From Orlajensenia sp037404875 (GTDB lineage Bacteria > Actinomycetota > Actinomycetes > Actinomycetales > Microbacteriaceae): 64,000 bases of DNA. The DNA is taken from NCBI RefSeq assembly GCF_037404875.1, contig NZ_JBBELO010000017.1, positions 62,001-126,000 of the forward strand. The letters run 5' to 3'. The notes below the pieces were generated by a model. It had not been told where the DNA came from. It worked only from the letters and a program-made list of their open reading frames with translations, and made no database searches. Below, in pieces: positions 53,317 to 62,187 of the stretch. Every line of letters begins with the position of its first letter. The stretch's first letter is position 1. A program made the position numbers and the translations under genes.

Positions 53317-53322
53317 TATGCT
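53317..53322 (+). promoter_or_regulatory. -10 box upstream of the DUF1254 gene
   Basis: TATGCT lies 6 nt before an in-frame ATG at 53329 and 48 nt before ATG 53371, which has its own Shine-Dalgarno. Transcription from here would allow leaderless or led initiation. Confidence 0.4.
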
Positions 53323-53370
53323 GACCAGATGACGCTGAGGTTCGCTCAGCAGACGGGCAGGAGATCTTCG

Positions 53371-54858
53371 ATGGGCCGTTTCTTCACACCCGAGCAAGCC
53401 GCTCAGTCGTTCCTGCCGGGCAATCCGGCCCTCCCACACGCAGCAGGGCTGCCCGCTCAGGTGGGCAGCGAGGAGTTCGTGTCGGCTCTCGCCAGGGTGA
53501 GCTTCTACTGGGGTTACCCGGCGGTGGATACGTTCGGCCGGACCAACATGTGGCAGATCATGGACGGCAAGCGCGGATCGATGCTCGGCATCCTGCCAGC
53601 CGGCCAGAAGAACCACACCGGCGGACTCGGCGACTACATGAGCTCGGCGCAGCGCTGGGTGGTCACCCCGAACAACGACACCTTCTACGGTGCCGGGTTC
53701 GCCGATCTGACCTCGGAGGCCGTCGTGATTCAGACGCCGACCGAGGTTCCGGACGGTCATTACTGGACCGTGCAGATCGTCGATGTCCTGACGAACGTCA
53801 TCCATCAACTCGGGTCGGGGCCCAAGACGCCGGGAGGCAAATTCCTGCTGGTCGGCCCGACCTGGGATGGGGAGCTGCCCGAGGACTTCATCGAGGTCTT
53901 GCGATCCCCGACCAACCTGGCCGCCGTCTTCCCGCGCAGCTTCGCCGCGAACTCCGAAGACTCCAAACAGCGAGCCCGCAGTGTGCTCAACCAGATCGGC
54001 ATGTACCCGCTGGCCGAGAACACCGAGGAACGGGTGGACTTCGCGTACGACGAATGGGCGAAGCATGCGGTGTTCCCCGAGGGTGTGACGTCGGAGATGA
54101 TCGCCGCAAACCCGGATGCGAGCCGACCAGACTGGGTGAAACCCGGCAGCTTCTGGACAGACCTCGGCGCGATGCTCGACTTCAACCCGCAACTCCCTGT
54201 CGCTGACCAGGCCATCGGCGATCAGGCACGCGCGCTGGTTGCGTTGTACACCGCGAACGAGCACTACAAGCAGATCCTTGACCGGGTGGCTGCCGCCGCC
54301 TATGTCTCGCTTCATGACACCGCCACCTACTCGCAGGTCGGTCTCGACGCGGGGAACGGTTGGCGCCGCCAACCGAACGGCGGCATCTGGGACAGCGACT
54401 GGTATGGCCGCGCTCTCGCCGCGCGAATCTACATCTTCGTGAACGACTTCCACGAGGCGCTCTACCTGACCCGCGGCACCGACGCCCACGGGCAGCCCCT
54501 GACGGGAAAGAACAGCTACACGATCACCTTCGATGAGAACGCGCTCCCGCCGGTCGACAGGAGCCGTGGCGGATTCTGGTCGGTCACCATGTACGACGGC
54601 GACATCTTCATGCTCGCGAACTCGCCGAACGGACGGGTGAACCTCGGATCGGCGAGCCTGGACGCCGGCGATCTGCAGTTCGTGGACGGCAAGCTGACAC
54701 TGCACCTCTCAGCTGACGAGCCGAGCGACCCTGCAGCGAACGTGAACTGGTTGCCTGCACCTGATGGCCCCTTCTGCCTCGCGGTCCGCGCCTACGTGCC
54801 GGGGCAGGAGATCGTCGACGGGAGTTACGTCTTCCCCGACGTCGTCAGGGTCGGCTGA
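53371..54858 (+). CDS. DUF1254/DUF1214 domain protein
   Basis: 495 residues from ATG 53371, chosen because AGGAG lies 7 nt upstream; ATG 53329 (14 residues longer, leaderless geometry) is the alternative. The N-terminal DUF1254 region holds YWGYPAVDTFGRTNMWQ and WVVTPNNDTFYGAGFADL; the C-terminal DUF1214 region holds GFWSVTMYDGDIFMLANSPNGR. No signal peptide is visible although many relatives are exported. The family is widespread with no firm biochemical role. First gene after the mobile element. Confidence 0.88.
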   Translation: MGRFFTPEQAAQSFLPGNPALPHAAGLPAQVGSEEFVSALARVSFYWGYPAVDTFGRTNMWQIMDGKRGSMLGILPAGQKNHTGGLGDYMSSAQRWVVTPNNDTFYGAGFADLTSEAVVIQTPTEVPDGHYWTVQIVDVLTNVIHQLGSGPKTPGGKFLLVGPTWDGELPEDFIEVLRSPTNLAAVFPRSFAANSEDSKQRARSVLNQIGMYPLAENTEERVDFAYDEWAKHAVFPEGVTSEMIAANPDASRPDWVKPGSFWTDLGAMLDFNPQLPVADQAIGDQARALVALYTANEHYKQILDRVAAAAYVSLHDTATYSQVGLDAGNGWRRQPNGGIWDSDWYGRALAARIYIFVNDFHEALYLTRGTDAHGQPLTGKNSYTITFDENALPPVDRSRGGFWSVTMYDGDIFMLANSPNGRVNLGSASLDAGDLQFVDGKLTLHLSADEPSDPAANVNWLPAPDGPFCLAVRAYVPGQEIVDGSYVFPDVVRVG

Positions 54859-54896
54859 CGACGTCCGTGGTCACGGATGCGCGGACATCCGGCCCT

Positions 54897-54915
54897 CGCG
54901 TCTGCCGTAGACGCG
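54897..54915. terminator. Hairpin between convergent DUF1254 and M20 genes
   Basis: CGCGTCT-GCCGT-AGACGCG, a perfect 7-bp stem located between the two stop codons. No T-tract. Probable shared terminator. Confidence 0.55.
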
Positions 54916-54928
54916 GCTCGCGTCCCGC

Positions 54929-56119
54929 CTACGCCGTGCGAGTTGCCAACCAGTGGCGAGCGGCGACGACGAGCGCCTCGACGCCGCGGTCCAGAGTCGG
55001 CGAGATGACGGGGGCGAACTGCGGAGAGTGGTTCGACGGAATGTCGCGATCCACGGTGCCCGCCACGACCGCAGCCTGATACGCGGCGGGGTCGGCGCCT
55101 CCGAGGATCCAGTAGACGAGCGGCACGCCCGCCGCCGTCGCGAGCAGGCCGACGTCCTCGCTGCCTGAAACGGGTCCCGGGTCCAGAACGGCCGCGTCGC
55201 CGAACGCAGATCGGAACGCGCGCATCGTGGCTTCCGTCGCGTGGACGTCGTTGACCGTCACCGCGAACGACTCCGCATAGTGGAACGTCGGGTCCTGCGC
55301 GCCCGAGGCCTGGGCCTCCGCGCGGGCGATGCGCTCGATGGCCGCGAGCAGGTTCGAGCGCACCTCATCGCTGTACGCCCGCACGCTCACTCCGAGCACG
55401 GCCGTCTCCGGGATGATGTTGTTCTTGGTGCCGGCGACGAGGCGGCCCACGGTCAGCACGGCAGTGTGATGCGGCGCGATCTCGCGCGCGACGATTGTCT
55501 GGAGCCGCATGACGATCGCCGCGGCGATGATCACCGGGTCGATCGTCGTTTCCGGTCGGGAACCGTGACCGCCCCTGCCGGTGATCGTGATGTCGAGGCT
55601 GTCGGCCGACGCGAAGGCCGAGCCCGCGTGGGCGCCCAGCACGCCCGCGGGCGCGGGGCCGACATGCTGGCCCAGCACCACATCCGGAACCGGAATGCGC
55701 TCGTACAGCCCGTCGTCGAGCAGCTCGCGCGCGCCCGCGCCGGCCTCTTCCGCCGGCTGGAACAACGCGATCACCGTTCCCGCCCACTCCTGACGGGTGC
55801 GGGAAAGCGTATCCGCGGCCCCGATCAGGCAGGCCACGTGCACGTCGTGGCCGCAGGCGTGCATGATGCCCTCGTTCACGCTCGCGTAGTCGAGCCCCGT
55901 GTCTTCATGAACGGGCAGGGCATCCATGTCGGCCCGCAGAAGGATGGTCGGCCCCTCGCCGTTGCGGAGCACTCCCACGACCCCGGTGCGTCCGATGCCC
56001 TCGGTGACCTCGTAGACGCCCGTGCGCAGGTGCTCGGCCGCGATCGCCGCCGTGCGCACCTCGTCGAAGGCGAGCTCGGGGTGACGATGCAGGTCGGAGT
56101 AGAGATCCGCGAGGTCCAT
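54929..56119 (-). CDS. M20 family amidohydrolase (hippurate/N-acyl-amino-acid hydrolase type)
   Basis: 396 residues. RADMDALPVHEDTGL, HACGHDVHVACLIG and QPAEEAGAGARELLDDGLY supply the di-metal ligands and catalytic Glu; the dimerisation domain starts near residue 180 (ITGRGGHGSRPE). SEDVGLLATAAGVPLVYWILGG near the C-terminus completes the M20D pattern. It should hydrolyse N-acyl amino acids or similar amides. AGGAT precedes ATG 56119. Divergent from the ArsR operon with a 96-bp gap. Confidence 0.92.
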   Translation of the reverse strand: MDLADLYSDLHRHPELAFDEVRTAAIAAEHLRTGVYEVTEGIGRTGVVGVLRNGEGPTILLRADMDALPVHEDTGLDYASVNEGIMHACGHDVHVACLIGAADTLSRTRQEWAGTVIALFQPAEEAGAGARELLDDGLYERIPVPDVVLGQHVGPAPAGVLGAHAGSAFASADSLDITITGRGGHGSRPETTIDPVIIAAAIVMRLQTIVAREIAPHHTAVLTVGRLVAGTKNNIIPETAVLGVSVRAYSDEVRSNLLAAIERIARAEAQASGAQDPTFHYAESFAVTVNDVHATEATMRAFRSAFGDAAVLDPGPVSGSEDVGLLATAAGVPLVYWILGGADPAAYQAAVVAGTVDRDIPSNHSPQFAPVISPTLDRGVEALVVAARHWLATRTA

Positions 56120-56179
56120 GGGATCATCCTGCCCCTCGCCGGCACGGATACGAAGGTCCAGCCGCCGTTCGTGTATCTC

Positions 56180-56209
56180 TTGACAGTAATATTACTGCGG
56201 GGAGATACT
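56180..56209 (+). promoter_or_regulatory. ArsR-operon promoter with palindromic operator
   Basis: TTGACA (56180-56185) and GATACT (56204-56209) are 18 bp apart. The perfect 14-bp palindrome CAGTAATATTACTG (56184-56197) lies in the spacer, and the -10 ends 6 nt before the regulator ATG. Classic layout for autorepression by an ArsR protein, with a leaderless mRNA. Confidence 0.7.
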
Positions 56210-56215
56210 GGGCAC

Positions 56216-56533
56216 ATGATCGAGACGCTGAACGCCCTGGCCGAGCCGAATCGCCTGGCCATCGTCGAGCTCCTCCGCGACAAGGGACCGCGCTCCGTCG
56301 GCGAGATCGCCGCGACGCTCGAACTGCGTCAGCCGTTGGCGTCCAAGCACCTCAAGGTGCTCAGCGAGGCCGGAGTCGTGGCCTCCCGGGTCGACGCGCA
56401 ACGGCGCATCTACGACCTCGAGCAGGCCCGTTTCCACGAGATCGACGGCTGGCTCGACAGCTTCGCCGCCGTGTGGGCCGGGCGCATGGATCGCCTCGAG
56501 GCGCATCTTCGCCGCACGGAGGCACCGTCATGA
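56216..56533 (+). CDS. ArsR-family transcriptional regulator
   Basis: 105 residues from ATG 56216. Winged helix: LAEPNRLAIVELLRDKGPRS, then the recognition helix region LRQPLASKHLKVLSEAGVV and wing SRVDAQRRIYDLE. No metal-binding Cys pair, so it belongs to the metal-independent SdpR-like group often paired with SRPBCC genes. It overlaps the SRPBCC gene by 4 bp and probably binds the palindrome in its own promoter. Confidence 0.92.
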   Translation: MIETLNALAEPNRLAIVELLRDKGPRSVGEIAATLELRQPLASKHLKVLSEAGVVASRVDAQRRIYDLEQARFHEIDGWLDSFAAVWAGRMDRLEAHLRRTEAPS

Positions 56534-57030
56534 ACACGTTTCGCGTCTCGAAAGACGTCGATCGGCGCGAGATCACGCTGGAGCGCGAGCTGCCCGCCGA
56601 CCCCGACCGAGTCTGGCGTTCGTGGACAGTGGCCGAGGAACTCGAGGCCTGGTGGGGGCCGGCGGGATGGGTGACGACAGTGCGCTCGCTCGACGTGCGC
56701 CCCGGCGGGCTCTGGCACTTCGGCATGGGCCCGACCGGAGAGGAGCCCGAGACCTGGATCCGCTCCGTCTACAGCGAGGTCATCGATCACGCCGCGCTCG
56801 CCTACGTCGAGGGCTTCTCGGATGCGACGGGCGCCGACCTCGACCCTGAGTCGCAGGTCGTGACCGTGGAGTTCTTCGGGCTCGATCCGGGGCGCACCCG
56901 GCTGGTGCTCTGCACCCGATTCTCTTCGCTCGCCCGACTCGAACGCATCGCCGGCATGGGGATGGTCGAGGGCTGGGAGGGCGGATTCGACCGCCTCGAC
57001 ACGCATCTCACAGAGGGAAGCCGTTCATGA
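56530..57030 (+). CDS. SRPBCC/AHSA1-family protein
   Basis: 166 residues from ATG 56530 (ATGA overlap with the regulator). The START-like fold is indicated by ITLERELPADPDRVWRSWTV, WWGPAGWVTTVRSLDVRPGG and the C-terminal GWEGGFDRLDTHL. AHSA1-like proteins carry a hydrophobic ligand cavity; the ligand is unknown. Its place behind an ArsR gene is common. Confidence 0.9.
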   Translation: MNTFRVSKDVDRREITLERELPADPDRVWRSWTVAEELEAWWGPAGWVTTVRSLDVRPGGLWHFGMGPTGEEPETWIRSVYSEVIDHAALAYVEGFSDATGADLDPESQVVTVEFFGLDPGRTRLVLCTRFSSLARLERIAGMGMVEGWEGGFDRLDTHLTEGSRS

Positions 57031-57887
57031 GCACCAACCGAACCACAGGGGCCGACTCGATGCCCGCCACCACCACATCCGTCGTCGTTTCGGCCGACGG
57101 CACGCGCCTGATGACGCAGTCGACCGGCACGGGGCCGCTGCTCGTACTCGTCGACCCCGCCATGGCGACGCGCGAGAACTCCGCGAAGCTCACGGCCGCC
57201 CTGGCCGGGCACTTCACCGTCGTCGGCTACGACCGGCGCGGGCGCGGTGACAGCGACGACGCCGACCCCACGGGAACGGATGTCGCGAACGAGGTCGCCG
57301 ACGTGGCGGCGGTCATCCGTGCACACGGGCAGCCCGCCATCCTCTTCGGCAGCTCATCGGGAGCAGCCCTCGCCCTCGAGGCGGCCGCCCGCCTCGGCGA
57401 GGTCGTGACCGGAGTCTTCCTCTACGAGCCGCCGTTCATCGTCGACGACAGCAGGCCGCCCATTCCGCACGAACTTCCGGCGCGCATCGCCGCCAACGTG
57501 GCCGCCGGCCGGCTGTCCCGCGCCTCGACGGCTTTCTTCCGGGAAGCGGTCGGCGTGCCCGCCGCCGTCGTGGCCGCGATGCGCGTGACCCCGATGTGGC
57601 CGAAGGCGAAGCGCATCGTGCCGACCGTGCGCTACGACTTCGCGGTGCTCGACGGACTGCAGAACGGTTCACCGCTCCCCGCCGATCGGTGGAACGGCCT
57701 CACGGCCTCGGGCGTCGTCATGGTGGGCTCGAGCAGCGAGCCGTTCTTCCACACCGCCGCGCAGGCGCTCGCTCGCACCCTGCCCTCGATCGAGGCCGAG
57801 GTGCTCGAGGGCGGTGACCACGGCACCCCCATGATGTCGCCGCGACCCCTGGCGGAGCGGATCATCGCCCGGTTCGCTCCCCGCTGA
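57027..57887 (+). CDS. Alpha/beta hydrolase
   Basis: 286 residues; ATGA overlap with the SRPBCC gene. The oxyanion region is VGYDRRGRGDSDD, the nucleophile elbow GSSSGA (Ser near 112), and the C-terminal GGDHGTP provides His. Typical fold length. Substrate unknown. Last gene of the ArsR operon, followed by palindromic element copy 2. Confidence 0.88.
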   Translation: MSTNRTTGADSMPATTTSVVVSADGTRLMTQSTGTGPLLVLVDPAMATRENSAKLTAALAGHFTVVGYDRRGRGDSDDADPTGTDVANEVADVAAVIRAHGQPAILFGSSSGAALALEAAARLGEVVTGVFLYEPPFIVDDSRPPIPHELPARIAANVAAGRLSRASTAFFREAVGVPAAVVAAMRVTPMWPKAKRIVPTVRYDFAVLDGLQNGSPLPADRWNGLTASGVVMVGSSSEPFFHTAAQALARTLPSIEAEVLEGGDHGTPMMSPRPLAERIIARFAPR

Positions 57888-57901
57888 ACGGCGCCCCTCC
57901 T

Positions 57902-57972
57902 CGCCGCTGAACCATTTGGTCGCCGTTGAGCCGCCAGGAGCGGATCACCGCGCACGAAATGGTTCAGAGGCG
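57902..57972. repeat. Interspersed palindromic element, copy 2
   Basis: Inverted repeat related to 22525-22595: CGCTGAACCATTTGGTCGCC on the left and a diverged complement containing GAAATGGTTCAG on the right. It lies between the convergent hydrolase and carbonic anhydrase genes and contains the anhydrase stop codon. Confidence 0.75.
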
Positions 57973-58506
57973 GGTGGAGGTGGGCGGCACGACCGGCTCG
58001 AGCAGCCCCGTCGTCACGTCGTAGGCATAGCCCGAGACCACGACCTCGGGCGGAAGGAAGGACGCGTTCCGAATGCGCTGCACGTCGGCCGGCACGGTGA
58101 CCGCCGGCTCGACGACCGCCGTGTCGCGCAGGAGGGCATCGTCGTGTCCGAGTGCGACGAAACCGGAGCGCAGGTCCTCGTCCGCCATCAGCGCCGAGCC
58201 GCAGTCGGTGTGATGGATGACGACGATCTCGAACCAGCCGGCATCCGGAGTCTTCGTTCGGTGCAGATAGATGATCCATGCCAGGTCGTCGAGGAAGGCG
58301 GCGTTCGCGCGGCCACCGACCGTTCGGGCCACGATGGCGTCTCCGAGGTCCAGCCCGAGGATGGCGGCGGGATCCACGCGCGGATCGATGCAGGTGAGGA
58401 TGTAGAGCTGCCGGTTCGGAAGGAACGGGATGGCCGGCACCCGCTCCTTCGCCGGGGTGGCAGCGAATGATCGATTCCGGGCCAGCAGCGCCTCGAGCCC
58501 GCTCAT
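57964..58506 (-). CDS. Beta-class carbonic anhydrase-like protein
   Basis: 180 residues from ATG 58506, which overlaps the upstream hydrolase stop (ATGA); the longer frame is a shadow. Zinc ligands are in the ILTCIDPRVDP Cys-Asp motif and the VIHHTDCGSAL His/Cys motif. GGRANAAFLDDLAWIIYL is the region between. It should interconvert CO2 and bicarbonate, although short members can have other roles. The stop codon lies in a repeat element. Confidence 0.85.
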   Translation of the reverse strand: MSGLEALLARNRSFAATPAKERVPAIPFLPNRQLYILTCIDPRVDPAAILGLDLGDAIVARTVGGRANAAFLDDLAWIIYLHRTKTPDAGWFEIVVIHHTDCGSALMADEDLRSGFVALGHDDALLRDTAVVEPAVTVPADVQRIRNASFLPPEVVVSGYAYDVTTGLLEPVVPPTSTRL

Positions 58507-59228
58507 GCTGCCGCCTCGATCGAGGCGACCGACTGCACCGCGGCGATGATCGTGGCGGCGACGACGTCGGGATGCGACAGAGGAACGGCATGGGAGGACT
58601 CCACCTCGACGATCCTCGAGCCGGCGCGCTCGGCCATGAATCGCAGGGTTCTCGTAGGGATGGAGCGATCGGCGGTCGAGACGACCGACCAGCTCGGCAG
58701 CGCACTCCACGATGGACTCCCGGTGAAGCTGCCACCCAGCGTGGCTGGATCGAAGGCGTGCTGCGCCGCCGCCATCACCGCCGCGTGCGCGGGAGACACG
58801 TCGGCCGCGTAGACGGAGGCGAACCTCTCCGGGCGCAGGGTCACCTGGTGGCCGTCGAGATACGGTCGAACCACGAGATTCTCCGGGGTCAACTCGCTTC
58901 CAGGTAAGAGCCCGTTCAGGCCCGCGGCCGTCTCGCCGGCATCCTGCTGGAAGGCCGCGACGAAGACGAGCGCGCGCACGGCGTCGGTGACGGCCTGCGG
59001 TGCCGAGATCACCGAGCCCGCGTACGAGTGCGCAACGAGCACGACGGGGCCCTCGACCGCGTCGAGCACGCTCCGCACCGCGGCCGCGTCCTCGTCGAAG
59101 GTGCGCATGGGCAGCGCCGGCGCGGTGGCGGGGATCTCGGCGGCCTGAAGGAGCGCCAGAACGGGATGCCAGACGGAGGCATCGGTCAATGCACCGTGAA
59201 CCAGCACGGCGGTGGGTTGAGAGGTCAT
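58503..59228 (-). CDS. Alpha/beta hydrolase (esterase type)
   Basis: 241 residues from ATG 59228 (a 17-residue longer frame exists). VLVHGALTDASVWHPVL gives the oxyanion hole, LVAHSYAGSVI the nucleophile Ser (near 80), and the C-terminal VEVESSHAVPLSHPD the catalytic His. It resembles short MhpC/salicylate-esterase-like proteins. Overlaps the carbonic anhydrase by 4 bp. Confidence 0.88.
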   Translation of the reverse strand: MTSQPTAVLVHGALTDASVWHPVLALLQAAEIPATAPALPMRTFDEDAAAVRSVLDAVEGPVVLVAHSYAGSVISAPQAVTDAVRALVFVAAFQQDAGETAAGLNGLLPGSELTPENLVVRPYLDGHQVTLRPERFASVYAADVSPAHAAVMAAAQHAFDPATLGGSFTGSPSWSALPSWSVVSTADRSIPTRTLRFMAERAGSRIVEVESSHAVPLSHPDVVAATIIAAVQSVASIEAAA

Positions 59229-59359
59229 GCCTCGATCGTCGTCGCCGAGGCGATGGCGGCAGAGGCGTAGATGTGCCACCGACCGAAAGGATGCTGCCGC
59301 TGCGCGGAGCAGGAGCCCGTCACGCCGCGCGACTCTGGGCCCGGCGCCGCGGGTATGCG

Positions 59360-60310
59360 TCAGCCATCAGAGGTTCGGAACTGCCGACGATAGGCGGCGG
59401 GGCTCACCCCGGTGGCGCGACGGAACTGCATCCGCAGGTTGGCGGCCGTGCCGAAGCCGGCGCTGCCGGCCACGGCATCCACACTGAGCGCGGTGGCTTC
59501 GAGCAGCTCACGTGCCCGTTCGACTCGGCGCTCCTGCAGCCATGCCAGCGGGGTCGTGCCCGTTCGGTTCCGAAAGAGACGGTGGAACGCTCGTACCGAC
59601 AGGTGGGCGTGATCGGCCATCTCGGTGACGGTCAGCGGCGTGGCCAGCTCACGGAGGATCCACTGCTGGGCATCGGCCAGCCGGTCATCGTGGGGAGGCG
59701 CCGGCGGCGCCTCGGTGAACTGGGCCTGGCCGCCTTCACGGTGCGGAGCCGCGACGATCCGGCGCGCGACGTGGTTCGCGATCGCCGGGCCGAGATGGCT
59801 GCGCAGCATGTGGAGGGCGAGGTCGACGCCGGCCGTCACCCCGCCAGAGGTGAGCACGGAGCCGTTGTCGATGAAGAAGGCGTCTCGATCGACCTGCACC
59901 TCGGGGTATTGCTCGGCCAGCGTGTCGAGCAGCGACCAATGCGTCGTCACCCGAAGACCGGCCAAGACCCCGGCCTGGGCGAGGGCGAACGCGCCGGAGC
60001 AGATCGAGACCATCTGAGCACCGCGGCGGGCGGCCCGGCGCAGCTCGTCGAGCGCGACCGGATCGACCCGCCTCGCCGCGGCATTCGACCAGCCGGGAAC
60101 GACGGCGATATCGGCGCCGCGCAGCAGGCTCGCGTCCCCGTCGGGGATCACCTGCGTTCCACCGGCGACCGCTACCGGCCCTCCATCGACGGAGCAGGTC
60201 GCCACGTCGTAGAACTCCGGGACCTCGCGCGCGAAGACGTGCATGGGGATGGCGAAGTCGAGCGGCAGAACGCCATCGAGCAGCAACACGACCATCCGTC
60301 GGCGATTCAT
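59360..60310 (-). CDS. GlxA-type AraC-family regulator (DJ-1/PfpI plus AraC domain)
   Basis: 316 residues. The N-terminal amidotransferase-like domain includes VSICSGAFALAQAGVLAG, with Cys in the nucleophile elbow, then the C-terminal AraC DNA-binding domain (LTVTEMADHAHLSVRAFHRL; VDAVAGSAGFGTAANLRMQF; GVSPAAYRRQF). AGGAAGGA precedes ATG 60310. It may control the hydrolase and anhydrase genes that follow on the same strand after 131 bp; target unproven. Confidence 0.92.
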   Translation of the reverse strand: MNRRRMVVLLLDGVLPLDFAIPMHVFAREVPEFYDVATCSVDGGPVAVAGGTQVIPDGDASLLRGADIAVVPGWSNAAARRVDPVALDELRRAARRGAQMVSICSGAFALAQAGVLAGLRVTTHWSLLDTLAEQYPEVQVDRDAFFIDNGSVLTSGGVTAGVDLALHMLRSHLGPAIANHVARRIVAAPHREGGQAQFTEAPPAPPHDDRLADAQQWILRELATPLTVTEMADHAHLSVRAFHRLFRNRTGTTPLAWLQERRVERARELLEATALSVDAVAGSAGFGTAANLRMQFRRATGVSPAAYRRQFRTSDG

Positions 60311-60635
60311 GGCACGATCCTTCCTGCCACAACGATAGCGTCCGACGAGAGGATGCGCGCCGGGGTGGGGCGACGCAACCGGAGGCCCGCACTACCCCCT
60401 CTCTGGGGGCACTCGTCGGGGGTGGGGCGGCGATAAGGTCGCTCGTATCCCGAACTGAGCACCCTTCAGTTCTCGCACGCGTCGAATGTCGTCGCTCCCT
60501 GGCGGAGGCGTCCGCGCGCACCATCCATCACATCCGTTACCTGTACACCCGAAATGCAGGGAATGACATGACGTTCTCCCCCGCGCGCTGCGGCGCGCCT
60601 CTCCGTGCGAGCCTGCGCGGGCGTCGAGGCCGGCG
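60311..60635. other. Intergenic promoter region between GlxA-type regulator and the priming transferase
   Basis: 325 bp divergent intergenic region. It contains a TAAGGT hexamer near 60434, a TACACC-like -10 near 60545 and the 23-codon leader ORF starting at 60568. No RNA gene or repeat is evident. Which promoter drives the transferase cannot be decided by eye. Confidence 0.4.
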
Positions 60636-60639
60636 ATGA
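60568..60639 (+). CDS. Possible 23-aa leader peptide overlapping the second priming transferase
   Basis: ORF of 23 codons from ATG 60568, with AGGGA 5 nt upstream, ending in CGA-TGA; the TGA overlaps the transferase ATG as ATGA. Arg-rich with one Cys, no membrane segment. The same arrangement, without sequence similarity I can align confidently, precedes the paralogous transferase at 10734. GC at third positions is about 77% by eye. Confidence 0.4.
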   Translation: MTFSPARCGAPLRASLRGRRGRR

Positions 60640-62150
60640 GCAGCCTCTCGAGTTCACCCCACCCCGAACCCCTGCCGGCACTGCGGCTGGTCGACGTTCC
60701 CCGCGCGACGCCGCGCGCTCCTGAAACGCGACGCAGCTGGCGGGAGCGCTACCGCCGGCGGCTGAGAGCGACGGATGTGAGCACCGTCGTCGCGCTCGTC
60801 GCGGCGGCTGCCCTGGCCCCGCTCGACGGGCGACCGGCCGCCTTCGGCCTGTCGGCATCCGCTACCGTCAACGCTCTCGTCGGCGTACTGGTGCTGACGG
60901 CCTGGCTCACTGCACTCTCCGCCTTCCGCACCCGCGACCCACGCGTCATCGGTGCGGGAGCGACCGAGTACAAGCGCGTCGTCGGAGCGAGCCTCACCGC
61001 CTTCGGACTGCTCGCGATCGTCTTCCTGTTCGCCCACGCGGATGTCTCGCGCAAGTACCTCGCCATCGCCATTCCGATCGGCGTCACCACGCTCGTACTC
61101 GAGCGCTGGGCGTGGCGGCAGTGGCTGCTCACGCGGCGAGCCGACGGCCACTACCTCTCGCGCGCCATCGTGGTCGGGGCACGGGACGACATCGCCTTCG
61201 TCGTCACGCAGATCGGCGCCTCTCTCGGCGCCGGGTACGCCGTGGTCGGAGCCATCGCCGACTCCCGCGACGAGGGAGACGTGGTCGTGGGAGCAGGGCG
61301 GGTGCCCGTCGTGGGCCACATGCACACCGTGGCGGATGCTGCGCGTCGGCTGCACGCCGACGTCGTCATCGTCGCCGGCCAGCCACGGGGAGGCGGCAAC
61401 GTCATCCGGGAGCTCGGCTGGCAACTGGAGGGCACCGAGACGGAGCTCGTGATCTCGAACCGGCTGGCCGATATCGCCGGCCCCCGCATCCACTTCCGGC
61501 CGGTCGACGGCCTTCCGCTCATCCATGTCGAGGTGCCCAACTACGAGGGCGGCCGGCACGCGCTCAAGCGCACCCTCGACGTCGTGCTGAGCGCCATCGC
61601 GATCGTCGCGCTGGCGCCGCTGTTCCTCGCGATCGCGATCGCCGTCAAGGTCGACAGCAGGGGGCCCGTCTTCTTCCGGCAGGAGCGCTGCGGTCGCGGA
61701 GGCGAGACCTTCCGCATGGTCAAGTTCCGATCGATGGTCACGACCGCCGAGAGCGACCTCGCCGCCCTGCGCGCACTCAATGAGGGCTCCGGCCTGCTGT
61801 TCAAGCTGCGCAACGACCCGCGCGTGACCCGCGTCGGCCGGGTGCTGCGCACCTACTCCCTCGACGAGCTGCCGCAGATCTGGAACATCCTCATCGGCGA
61901 CATGAGCATCGTGGGGCCGCGCCCGCCGTTGCCGAGCGAGGTGCGCGCCTACGAGGGCGATGTGCACCGCAGGCTCTACATCAAGCCCGGGCTGACGGGC
62001 ATGTGGCAGATCAACGGCCGCTCCGACCTCAGCTGGGAGGAGAGCGTGCGGCTCGACCTCTACTACGTCGAGAACTGGTCGCTCACCGGCGACCTGGTCA
62101 TCATGTGGCGCACCCTCAAGGTGCTGTTGCATCCGAACGGCGCGTACTGA
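60636..62150 (+). CDS. Priming polyprenyl-phosphate sugar phosphotransferase, second paralogue
   Basis: 504 residues. Four or five N-terminal helices, a nucleotide-binding-like region (AIVVGARDDIAFVVTQIGA), then the sugar transferase domain from LKRTLDVVLSA: VKFRSM, YSLDELPQIWN, VGPRPPLPSEV and KPGLTGMWQINGRSDLSWEE. Very similar in plan and end (GAY) to the enzyme at 9265-10734. It sits apart from the main locus and precedes a sugar N-acetyltransferase, so it may start a separate glycan. ATG overlaps a 23-codon leader. Confidence 0.93.
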   Translation: MSSLSSSPHPEPLPALRLVDVPRATPRAPETRRSWRERYRRRLRATDVSTVVALVAAAALAPLDGRPAAFGLSASATVNALVGVLVLTAWLTALSAFRTRDPRVIGAGATEYKRVVGASLTAFGLLAIVFLFAHADVSRKYLAIAIPIGVTTLVLERWAWRQWLLTRRADGHYLSRAIVVGARDDIAFVVTQIGASLGAGYAVVGAIADSRDEGDVVVGAGRVPVVGHMHTVADAARRLHADVVIVAGQPRGGGNVIRELGWQLEGTETELVISNRLADIAGPRIHFRPVDGLPLIHVEVPNYEGGRHALKRTLDVVLSAIAIVALAPLFLAIAIAVKVDSRGPVFFRQERCGRGGETFRMVKFRSMVTTAESDLAALRALNEGSGLLFKLRNDPRVTRVGRVLRTYSLDELPQIWNILIGDMSIVGPRPPLPSEVRAYEGDVHRRLYIKPGLTGMWQINGRSDLSWEESVRLDLYYVENWSLTGDLVIMWRTLKVLLHPNGAY

Positions 62151-62187
62151 CACCGACCGAAACCACCACCCGCCGGAGGCACGATCG

